Shown: positions 1 through 5,266 of the stretch, in pieces
How positions within the stretch are numbered: the first letter of the stretch is position 1
How the letters are laid out: the number at the start of each line of letters is the position of its first letter
From: Candidatus Shapirobacteria bacterium UBA1435
GTDB lineage: Bacteria; Patescibacteriota; Microgenomatia; UBA12405
Direction: 5' to 3'
Length of the DNA: 5,418 nucleotides
Assembly (NCBI GenBank): GCA_002329385.1
Contig: DCTR01000044.1
Coordinates: forward strand, 1 to 5,418
Program-made: the position numbers and the translations under genes
The notes under the pieces: model-generated
Database searches by the model: none
The model's input: the letters and a program-made list of their open reading frames with translations, nothing else
What the model was told of the DNA's origin: nothing

Positions 1-1
1 A

Positions 2-805
2 TTACTAAATCTTGCCCTTCAGCTCATTTATCTTCCTAGTCGTATATTCGGCACCACCATCGGTCAGGCCTCTTTGCCCATTCTTTCAAAAAATATTGCC
101 CAGAACCAGCTCGATAAATTCAAATCGACGGTTAATAAGGCTATTGCCCAAAGCATTTTTATCGCCTTGCCGGTTAGTGTTTTATTTCTTGTTCTCCGGG
201 TTCCTTTGGTCAGGATAGTCTTTGGTGCCAGGCAGTTTCCTTGGGCGGCCACTCTGTTGACCGCCAAAACTCTTGCCTTCCTTGCCCCGGCCATCGTTTG
301 CCAGGCGATCATCCAGATTTTAATTCGCTCGTTTTACGCTCTGCATAATACCCGGACCCCGCTTTATGTCTCTGCCGTTTCCCTGCTTTTTAACGTTTCT
401 GCCAGTTATTTTTTTGTTAACTTTACCAGCCTTGGCGTTATTGGTCTGGCTATCAGCTCCTCTCTTGGCAATATTGTCCAGCTTACGGGACTATTGTATC
501 TTTTTTGCCGCAATGTTGATGGTTTTAGTCAAACAATTTCCCTCTCTCGTCTTGCCAAGGTCGCCTCCTCATCTTTAGTTACTGGCCTGGTCACCTGGAC
601 CAGTGTCAAAATTATCGATCTTTTTGTCTTAAATACCACCAAAACCGTCTCACTCATTATCGCCTTCACTGCTTCTTCTTTGTTGGGTATCTTTTCCTAT
701 ATCTATACTGCCAGCAAACTTCAAATCGAAGAAGTGGGGGAGTATCGAAAATATCTAAGCAAACTGACTGTTCTCCTTCGTCGCCCTGCTGAGCGGGATC
801 ACTAG
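2..805 (+). CDS. murJ: MurJ-type lipid II flippase, C-terminal half (5' partial)
   Basis: MurJ flips the lipid-linked peptidoglycan precursor lipid II from the inner to the outer face of the cytoplasmic membrane. The frame is open from base 2 with no stop, so the gene enters from the left; the TTG at 74 is an internal leucine, not a start. The 267 visible residues are about half of the usual 500-550. Family hallmarks are LPILSK (bases 77-94), matching the LPxxS stretch of MurJ/MviN proteins, and RSFYALHNTRTP (about bases 326-361), matching the conserved R-FYA-x-x-DT-TP segment. Six hydrophobic segments follow, consistent with the last membrane helices, and a short basic tail ends at TAG. The substrate-binding arginines known from MurJ lie mainly in the missing N-terminal half. 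A related MOP-superfamily polysaccharide exporter is possible but fits these motifs less well. Confidence 0.88.
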   Translation, partial: LLNLALQLIYLPSRIFGTTIGQASLPILSKNIAQNQLDKFKSTVNKAIAQSIFIALPVSVLFLVLRVPLVRIVFGARQFPWAATLLTAKTLAFLAPAIVCQAIIQILIRSFYALHNTRTPLYVSAVSLLFNVSASYFFVNFTSLGVIGLAISSSLGNIVQLTGLLYLFCRNVDGFSQTISLSRLAKVASSSLVTGLVTWTSVKIIDLFVLNTTKTVSLIIAFTASSLLGIFSYIYTASKLQIEEVGEYRKYLSKLTVLLRRPAERDH

Positions 806-817
806 TTTGCGCCCATC

Positions 818-846
818 TTCAATTAACTTGTCGGGTCATATATACT
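818..846 (+). promoter_or_regulatory. Candidate promoter of the pilN-like gene
   Basis: In the 48-base gap after murJ, TATACT at 841-846 differs from the -10 consensus TATAAT at one position. TTCAAT at 818-823 is a weak -35 (3 of 6 matches), 17 bases upstream. Transcription would begin about 7 bases after the -10 element, at or next to the ATG at 854, giving a leaderless or nearly leaderless message. That would agree with the lack of a Shine-Dalgarno sequence. This rests on motif reading only. Confidence 0.35.
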
Positions 847-853
847 GATTTAT

Positions 854-1426
854 ATGCCTGCCAAGAAAAAGGAAGCATCCCTTCTGCCGGACTCGGAAAA
901 TGTCAACTCTTTTGGCAATCGTTTTCTCCGCTGGGTGACCACCGTCGGCCGTTTTGTTATTGTCTTTACCGAGCTGATTGTCATCAGCGCTTTCCTTTCC
1001 CGGTTTTGGCTTGACCGTAAAAACTCCGACCTGTCCGAAACTATCCGCCAACAGAAAGCCATTCTGGCCAGTATCCAAGATTTTGAGAAAGAATACAATC
1101 TCCTTCAGCAACGTCTGAAATTTGTCAAGGAGTTTTATCTAAACCGCCCTACCTTTATTCCCCAAATCAAAAGCCTGATGGAAAGCACTCCTCCCGATAT
1201 CGTCTATCAGACCCTAAATATTGGCACTAACCCAAAAGACGGCAAAGTGGTCGCCAACCTTGAACTGGAGGCCTTTAAGGAAAGCTCGATTGTCGATTTT
1301 GTTACCAACCTTTCAGTAAATCCCAACATTGATTCCGTCTATGTCAACACTATCAGCAAACTTCCCAAGGCCAATAATTACCTGATCAAGATTAATCTGG
1401 TCTTTAACAATAAACCTAAAACCTAA
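854..1426 (+). CDS. pilN: PilN-like type IV pilus inner-membrane assembly protein
   Basis: This 190-residue protein has the PilN layout. A short cytoplasmic N-terminus carries SLLPD (residues 9-13), resembling the INLLP motif through which PilN binds PilM. A transmembrane helix follows at about 30-50, then a charged, heptad-like coiled-coil region at about 55-95, and a mixed alpha/beta domain at about 98-186 consistent with the ferredoxin-like fold of PilN. In known systems PilN pairs with PilO and links cytoplasmic PilM to the pilus machine. The next gene begins on the base after this stop (TAA then ATG), and that gene is PilO-like, which supports the call. The ATG is the first in frame, 48 bases after murJ, and has no clear ribosome binding site. 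Sequence conservation is low, as usual for PilN, so the identification rests on layout and context. No pilM lies immediately upstream. Confidence 0.72.
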   Translation: MPAKKKEASLLPDSENVNSFGNRFLRWVTTVGRFVIVFTELIVISAFLSRFWLDRKNSDLSETIRQQKAILASIQDFEKEYNLLQQRLKFVKEFYLNRPTFIPQIKSLMESTPPDIVYQTLNIGTNPKDGKVVANLELEAFKESSIVDFVTNLSVNPNIDSVYVNTISKLPKANNYLIKINLVFNNKPKT

Positions 1427-2065
1427 ATGCCTCCACTAACCCAAGTCTCCCAATCAAAACCATTGTTTGAATTCATCAGGAAACAGCAGGAGAACGAAAA
1501 ATTTGCCCGCAGTGTCGAGATCGGCGGGACATTCCTGCTCATCTCTTTTTTCTTGATATTTGCAATCAAGCCGACTGCCTACACTATTTCATCGTTGCTC
1601 GGTGAAATCCGTTCCAAGGAAGTTCTTGTCAAACAGTTGAGATCTAAAATTACCAACGTGATTCAGGCCCAGGAAGCTTTCTCGCAGGTGCAAGGCAAAT
1701 ATAAACTAATTGAAGCCAGTCTCCCCGATAGTCCGCGCTACAATCATGCCTACAACCAGCTTTATGGTAGTTCGCAGGACTCCGGTATTTTGCTCGAATC
1801 CATCGGCTTTAATCCGGAAAACAACAACCCATACCCCCCTGAAAGTCATATCGCTTCTTTTGTTTCCCCGGTTAGCGTTAGAACCAGTTTTTCGCAGGTA
1901 GTCGATTTTCTTGGTCGTTTGGCCGCCAATCGCCGCCTAATCAACATCAGAGAAATTTCCCTGCAAATGGAGAAAGACAAAAACCAAGACATCCCTACCA
2001 ACTTTATTAAGTTCAGTTATACCAACCAATATCTGTTTTGGAACCAAGAGAATGAAAAAAAATAA
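1427..2065 (+). CDS. pilO: PilO-like type IV pilus inner-membrane assembly protein
   Basis: This 212-residue protein matches the PilO topology: a cytoplasmic N-terminus of about 32 mostly polar residues, one transmembrane helix at about 33-49, a coiled-coil-like stretch at about 56-95, and a periplasmic-type alpha/beta domain at about 108-205. The segment SFSQVVDFLGRL (154-165), followed by RLINIREISL (170-179), resembles the helix-strand pattern of PilO ferredoxin-like domains. PilO forms heterodimers with PilN and helps align the pilus assembly complex in the inner membrane. Its ATG directly follows the pilN-like stop, so translation is probably coupled, and there is no Shine-Dalgarno sequence. 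Its 3' end overlaps the next gene by 14 bases within a run of eight A. The specific PilO assignment rests on topology plus position after PilN; a generic GspM/PilO-family protein is the alternative. Confidence 0.7.
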   Translation: MPPLTQVSQSKPLFEFIRKQQENEKFARSVEIGGTFLLISFFLIFAIKPTAYTISSLLGEIRSKEVLVKQLRSKITNVIQAQEAFSQVQGKYKLIEASLPDSPRYNHAYNQLYGSSQDSGILLESIGFNPENNNPYPPESHIASFVSPVSVRTSFSQVVDFLGRLAANRRLINIREISLQMEKDKNQDIPTNFIKFSYTNQYLFWNQENEKK

Positions 2066-2297
2066 ACTATCCACCTACCTGGTAGTAATCGCGGTTGTCA
2101 CTTTTTTGGCCATCTTCACCCTTATTGTTCAGAATAGTTATTCAAAAATGATTGGTCCTCTCAAACAGCCCCAGGTCAACAATCTGATCCGTCCGATCGA
2201 CCCCAATCTGGAAATTGATACTCTCTTGCAGATCGAAAACCGTCAGGAATATCAATCGGCCGCCAGCTCTGCCACCGGTAGTGGCCAACAACCTTAA
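2052..2297 (+). CDS. Small single-pass membrane protein in the PilP position
   Basis: This 81-residue protein has a basic start (MKKNK), one transmembrane helix at about 9-27, and a short exported tail. The tail contains LIRPIDPNLEID (about 45-56), an acidic/hydrophobic stretch to residue 68, and a low-complexity Ser/Ala/Gly/Gln end. It starts inside the pilO-like gene (14-base overlap) and ends one base before the next ATG, so it is very likely translated with its neighbours. In classical pil operons the gene after pilO encodes PilP, an inner-membrane lipoprotein that connects PilNO to the secretin PilQ. This protein is far shorter, has no lipobox and shows no PilP beta-domain. It may be a lineage-specific accessory subunit that binds PilN/PilO. 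Its function is not known from sequence. Confidence 0.7.
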   Translation: MKKNKLSTYLVVIAVVTFLAIFTLIVQNSYSKMIGPLKQPQVNNLIRPIDPNLEIDTLLQIENRQEYQSAASSATGSGQQP

Positions 2298-2298
2298 G

Positions 2299-3690
2299 AT
2301 GAAAAAAGAAAAGACTATCCCCAGTCTGCTTGGCATTGTTCTTTTGGTTGCCGGCACCATCGGTGGCATATATTTGACCGGCAATACAAAGATATTCAGT
2401 CCCAGGGCTAGTGCTTCCTGTCTGCCCCAAAACCCCCAGATTACCAATCAGACCCACAATTCCTTTGACTTGTCCTTTCTCACCGATGCCGATTGTCGGT
2501 TTTCTTTGTTGGTTGACAACCGCACCATCTTCGACCAGGTCGATAACGGCAAAATTCACTACTTTCAGGTAAATGGCCTCCAATCTGACACTATTTATAG
2601 TTTTACTCTTGTTGGCAACGGCAACCAGTATACTTCCAAAAATTACCAAACAAAAACAGGTAAAAGCCCAACATCGCCCCTGCCAACCTCCAATCTTGCC
2701 TGGGGAAAAATATATGACTCTAACCACCAACCGGTCACCACCGCCATTGTTTATTTATCAATTCCCCAAGCCTCACCCCTCTCTGCCCTGGTCACTTCCA
2801 GCGGTAATTGGAATATATCCCTGGCCTCCTGTTTTAACGAAACCAAAGATGACTGGTTTTCCCCAGGTGAAAATCTCCCCGAGGACATCGTCGTCATTTC
2901 AGTCGACGGCGTGCCAACCCAGGTAACCAACAACACCGCCAACAACAATCCCGTCCCCGACATCATTTTAGGGCGTAATCAGCTTTCCGAGCCCCCCCAG
3001 ATTCAGGAGGTCCCGGGCAATCTCCCCCGACAGTCCTCGACTGCCAAGGCTGCCGTCCTCGAGATAAATTATCCCAATGAGGTAGACGTTGTCCGTGTCG
3101 GTATGCCCGACTTTTTTGGCCGCGGCACTCCCAACACCAACATTGACCTGATTCTGGTTTCTGGCCAACTGCGTTTGCCAGAAAGGGCGTTTGTTGACAG
3201 CCAGGGAATTTGGCACCATTCTCCTTCCCAGCCTCTGTCTCCTGGCCAGTATACTCTTACCGTCTCGGCCGCCAATTCTCAGACCGGTAAAGATACTACC
3301 ATTAGTCGTCACTTTACTGTTGATCTTGCTGGCCAACTCTCCAATGACAGCAACCTTCTTGCCTTTTCTGCCTCCGCCTCGGCCACCAAAACTCCCACCC
3401 GGCCAGCCACACCAACCCCGACCGTCAAGCCCGCTCCCACCAAAACTCCCACCCCATCTTTGCCCAAATCTACAGTTACCGTCATACCATCCCCGTCCGC
3501 CCATTCCACCCTCACCCCAACCCCTTCTCCCAAAACCATTCCCACCGTCTTGCCAACCACCCGAGTCGCTCGCCCCAGCGTTTCCGTCACCCCACCCCAA
3601 AGCGGTGTGTTTTTTCCCACCGCCGTCCTCTTTGGCCTTTCTTTATTGTTGGTGGCGTCTGGTTTTTTCTTAATTTATAGGTATCATTAA
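2299..3690 (+). CDS. Modular surface protein: FN3-like, CnaB/regulatory-like and Ig-like domains, Pro/Thr stalk, membrane segments at both ends
   Basis: I place the start at ATG 2299, one base after the upstream stop, giving 463 residues. A TTG at 2215 in the same frame would add 28 polar residues ahead of an obvious export signal and is unlikely. Visible modules are: a basic start and hydrophobic helix (about 7-27); an FN3-like domain (about 43-121) with GLQSDTIYSFTLVG and a closing YQTKTG; a beta-sandwich resembling carboxypeptidase-regulatory or CnaB domains (about 133-224, GKIYDSNHQPVTTAIVYL and SSGNWNISL); and a bacterial Ig-like domain (about 252-341, with VDSQGIW and LSPGQYTLTVSA). A Pro/Thr/Ser stalk (about 355-433) leads to a C-terminal hydrophobic helix (437-459) with a short basic tail, RYH. 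PPQSG (432-436) just before that helix resembles a sortase signal. ASAS at 37-40 could be a signal peptidase site, although it lies about ten residues past the helix. The protein probably acts outside the membrane in adhesion or structure. No enzymatic motif was seen. Confidence 0.8.
   Translation: MKKEKTIPSLLGIVLLVAGTIGGIYLTGNTKIFSPRASASCLPQNPQITNQTHNSFDLSFLTDADCRFSLLVDNRTIFDQVDNGKIHYFQVNGLQSDTIYSFTLVGNGNQYTSKNYQTKTGKSPTSPLPTSNLAWGKIYDSNHQPVTTAIVYLSIPQASPLSALVTSSGNWNISLASCFNETKDDWFSPGENLPEDIVVISVDGVPTQVTNNTANNNPVPDIILGRNQLSEPPQIQEVPGNLPRQSSTAKAAVLEINYPNEVDVVRVGMPDFFGRGTPNTNIDLILVSGQLRLPERAFVDSQGIWHHSPSQPLSPGQYTLTVSAANSQTGKDTTISRHFTVDLAGQLSNDSNLLAFSASASATKTPTRPATPTPTVKPAPTKTPTPSLPKSTVTVIPSPSAHSTLTPTPSPKTIPTVLPTTRVARPSVSVTPPQSGVFFPTAVLFGLSLLLVASGFFLIYRYH
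3361..3597 (+). repeat. Pro/Thr/Ser-rich low-complexity stalk region within the 463-residue surface protein
   Basis: Residues about 355-433 consist mostly of Pro, Thr, Ser, Ala, Val and Lys, with recurring KTPT, TPTPT and PTPSP units but no fixed period. The DNA is very C-rich on the + strand. Such linkers usually form extended, often O-glycosylated stalks that hold globular domains away from the cell surface; glycosylation here is an inference. The long overlapping frames in this stretch, Pro-rich on + and Gly-rich on -, are by-products of this composition. Confidence 0.8.
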
Positions 3691-3693
3691 TTA

Positions 3694-3722
3694 TTGCATC
3701 GCTTAAGATTGTAATTTAAACT
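3694..3722 (+). promoter_or_regulatory. Candidate promoter upstream of the cysteine-rich surface protein gene
   Basis: The 42-base gap after the preceding stop is AT-rich compared with its surroundings. It holds TAAACT at 3717-3722 (4 of 6 matches to the -10 consensus) and TTGCAT at 3694-3699 (TTG of the -35 consensus), 17 bases apart. The -10 motif continues as TAAACTG, similar to TATACTG before the pilN-like gene. Transcription would begin within a few bases of the ATG at 3733. No terminator hairpin is visible in the gap, so read-through from upstream genes is also likely. Confidence 0.3.
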
Positions 3723-3732
3723 GTAACTGAAA

Positions 3733-5265
3733 ATGTTTAGTGCTATTTCGGGAATAAAACGGTATTACCCTATTCTTACACTTGTTTTCTTTTCGTTGTC
3801 TCTTGTCGGTGGGGTGTTTCTTGTTAAACGCACCCAAAATCTCCAAAAGGGCGCCTCTGGTTGTCCTTGGTATGCGCCCAGACATCAGTGTCCTTCTGAC
3901 TGGTTTTGGAATCAGGGCGACTGCACAACCGCCGAAGACGGCAGTCAAAACTGTTGTTGTACCCAAGGCGGTCCGGTTCCCACCACCCCTCCTGGCCAAC
4001 AGGGCCAACTTATCTGCCGGCGTGACAGTAATACCTCCATTACTCTTATCAACAACACCGGTCGCGACATCGCCTACGAAATTCAGGAGTTTAGAGGCTG
4101 CAATTGTCAGGCTGATCAATGCTTGTCTGGCCGGGTAAAATATGTCCAGCCCACCGTCCGAAACGGCGAGACCAAAACCGAAACCATGCAGTCGGCTTTT
4201 TGCGAGGCAATTCAGCTAGATATCAAAAGCCTGGTGGGGGGGTATCCCTGCATAGACCCGAATACTGGCCGTCAATGGGACGGCGGTGTCGCCTTTGCTA
4301 TCGACCGTCACTGCGGGCCTGGCTGTGAGCCAAGCCCTCCTCCACCTTCAACTACCCCCAGCCCTGTTCCCAGCCAACCGCCGACTCCCACTCCTACCAC
4401 GTCCCCGCCATCTTTTTCGTGTAATGGTCTGACCCAAAACGGACAGTCCGGCAACCTGACGATTACCCTTGGTCAAAGTGTTGATCTTGATGCCAGTGTC
4501 AGTCATTTCGGCATCATCAGCAGCGCCAAGGTCAATAATATCGGCGACCGTGTGGTTAATGGTACCGACATTCGCCGTTTGGCTCAAGGCGATCACCCCA
4601 CCGCAGTTTTCCAGCCAAACCAGTCAGGAATTTATGTTTTTGAAGTTAACGCTTACGACAATAGCCAGTGTAATTATCTTTGTTCGGCCGGAAGTATTCT
4701 TTACAAAAATAGGGTTGGTCCAAACCGATGTGTCACTGACGCCAATGATTGGGACAATTTGGGTCAATCTTGTCCAAGCAACGGTTGCATTCGCTGGTTA
4801 ACTGTTACCCAGCCCGATATTACCCTTACCCCCACCCCTTCACCGCGAATCTCGGTAACTCCCACCTCCACCCCAAGAATTACTGTTACTCCTACTTCTA
4901 CTCCCAGAATTACCACCACCCCCACTTCTACCCCCAGGATTAGCTCTACTCCCACCAATACTCCTGTCCCCGGCGAGCTGACCTGTGATTTTGTCCGGAT
5001 CTATGATTCCCAGTGGAACCAAATAAACGACCTCGACCTTATCCGTCGCGATCAGGTTGTTTATCTTGCCACTCGTGGCATAACCGGCGGTGGAGTAAAT
5101 GTCACTAAGGCCAGGTTTAGGATAAGTATTAACGGACAATCGGGCAACTGGCTCGAAACCAATCAAAAACGGCAGGATGAATTTTATCTAAGTTATACCA
5201 TCCCCCGTGGCGGAGTCTATGAAGTCGAAGCCATGGTTTATAACCCATCTTTAGGTTGGCGATAA
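3733..5265 (+). CDS. Cysteine-rich, N-terminally anchored surface protein with Pro/Thr linkers and Ig-like domains
   Basis: This 510-residue protein has a basic start (GIKR), a hydrophobic helix at about 12-31, and no other membrane segment, so it is either anchored at its N-terminus or released. Residues 44-198 hold 14 cysteines, including a CCC triplet at 74-76 and CNC at 123-125; I do not recognise this region. Linker 1 (about 199-226) is Pro/Thr/Ser-rich. Domain 2 (about 227-358) looks Ig-like (GQSVDLDAS, then QSGIYVFEVNAYD) and has a cysteine-rich extension (C313, C317, C333, C347, C352). Linker 2 (361-414) contains five 10-residue repeats. Domain 3 (about 415-510) again looks Ig-like (VVYLATRG, then RGGVYEVEAMVY) but stops soon after, leaving C418 without a partner. 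The many cysteines suggest disulfides formed outside the cell. Its role is unknown; adhesion or surface structure is the best guess. It lies 42 bases after the previous surface protein gene and one base before the next gene. Confidence 0.82.
   Translation: MFSAISGIKRYYPILTLVFFSLSLVGGVFLVKRTQNLQKGASGCPWYAPRHQCPSDWFWNQGDCTTAEDGSQNCCCTQGGPVPTTPPGQQGQLICRRDSNTSITLINNTGRDIAYEIQEFRGCNCQADQCLSGRVKYVQPTVRNGETKTETMQSAFCEAIQLDIKSLVGGYPCIDPNTGRQWDGGVAFAIDRHCGPGCEPSPPPPSTTPSPVPSQPPTPTPTTSPPSFSCNGLTQNGQSGNLTITLGQSVDLDASVSHFGIISSAKVNNIGDRVVNGTDIRRLAQGDHPTAVFQPNQSGIYVFEVNAYDNSQCNYLCSAGSILYKNRVGPNRCVTDANDWDNLGQSCPSNGCIRWLTVTQPDITLTPTPSPRISVTPTSTPRITVTPTSTPRITTTPTSTPRISSTPTNTPVPGELTCDFVRIYDSQWNQINDLDLIRRDQVVYLATRGITGGGVNVTKARFRISINGQSGNWLETNQKRQDEFYLSYTIPRGGVYEVEAMVYNPSLGWR
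4327..4410 (+). repeat. Pro/Thr/Ser-rich linker 1 in the cysteine-rich surface protein
   Basis: Residues 199-226 begin as a polyproline stretch (SPPPPS) and continue as Pro/Thr/Ser with TPTPT. The segment separates the cysteine-rich domain from the first Ig-like domain. There is no exact nucleotide repeat, so it is a low-complexity linker and not a tandem array. Confidence 0.75.
4808..4838 (-). other. G-quadruplex-type motif on the minus strand
   Basis: The + strand shows C-runs at 4808-4810, 4813-4815, 4823-4825, 4829-4833 and 4835-4838, separated by 2, 7, 3 and 1 bases. The minus strand, which is the template strand here, therefore has five runs of at least three G with loops of seven or fewer, meeting the usual G3+N1-7 rule. 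It lies at the start of the repeat linker and may simply reflect Pro/Thr codons. Folding in the cell is not shown. Confidence 0.4.
4813..4962 (+). repeat. Five tandem 30-base units encoding a 10-residue PRI(S/T)xTPTST repeat
   Basis: Residues 361-410 form five in-frame 10-residue units: PDITLTPTPS, PRISVTPTST, PRITVTPTST, PRITTTPTST and PRISSTPTNT. The protein pattern is regular, while the DNA units differ at many synonymous positions (Pro as CCC, CCG or CCA; Arg as CGA, AGA or AGG; Ile as ATC or ATT). The array is therefore probably old and kept for its protein sequence. It forms most of linker 2, between the two Ig-like domains. Confidence 0.9.
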
Positions 5266-5266
5266 A

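Noticed and set aside
74..805. Complete 243-residue membrane protein starting at TTG 74
   Set aside because: The frame is open to base 2, and the codons before 74 encode MurJ-like sequence, so the gene is truncated by the window.
806..853. Intrinsic terminator after murJ
   Set aside because: No GC-rich hairpin followed by a T-run is visible in this gap, so transcription may continue through it.
2215..2298. Upstream TTG start for the 463-residue surface protein
   Set aside because: It would add 28 polar residues before a clear export signal and overlap the small gene by 83 bases. ATG 2299 lies one base after that gene's stop and gives MKKEK plus a helix.
2176..2730. Minus-strand frame of 184 codons
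   Set aside because: It overlaps the 3' end of the small membrane protein gene and the FN3 part of the surface protein gene, and shows no recognisable motif. The + strand genes here have domain and spacing support.
2968..3600. Minus-strand frame of 210 codons, very Gly/Trp-rich
   Set aside because: It is the antisense of Pro/Thr codons in the surface protein stalk. Low complexity, no plausible domain and full overlap with a well-supported gene argue against it.
3191..3673. Pro-rich + frame of 160 codons
   Set aside because: It is an out-of-frame reading of the same C-rich stalk DNA, with no start context and a composition explained by the real gene.
3850..3864. Lipoprotein signal (ASGC) in the cysteine-rich protein, with a similar SASC in its neighbour
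   Set aside because: The residue three before Cys is Ala or Ser, not Leu/Val/Ile, and the Cys lies more than ten residues beyond the hydrophobic helix, too far for a normal lipobox.
4813..4962. CRISPR array from the 30-base periodic repeat
   Set aside because: The units adjoin without spacers, differ from each other and are in frame in a coding region.
4840..5166. Minus-strand Gly/Ser-rich frame of 108 codons
   Set aside because: It is antisense to the repeat linker and the last Ig-like domain. Its repetitive Gly/Ser/Asn content follows from the Pro/Thr repeats.
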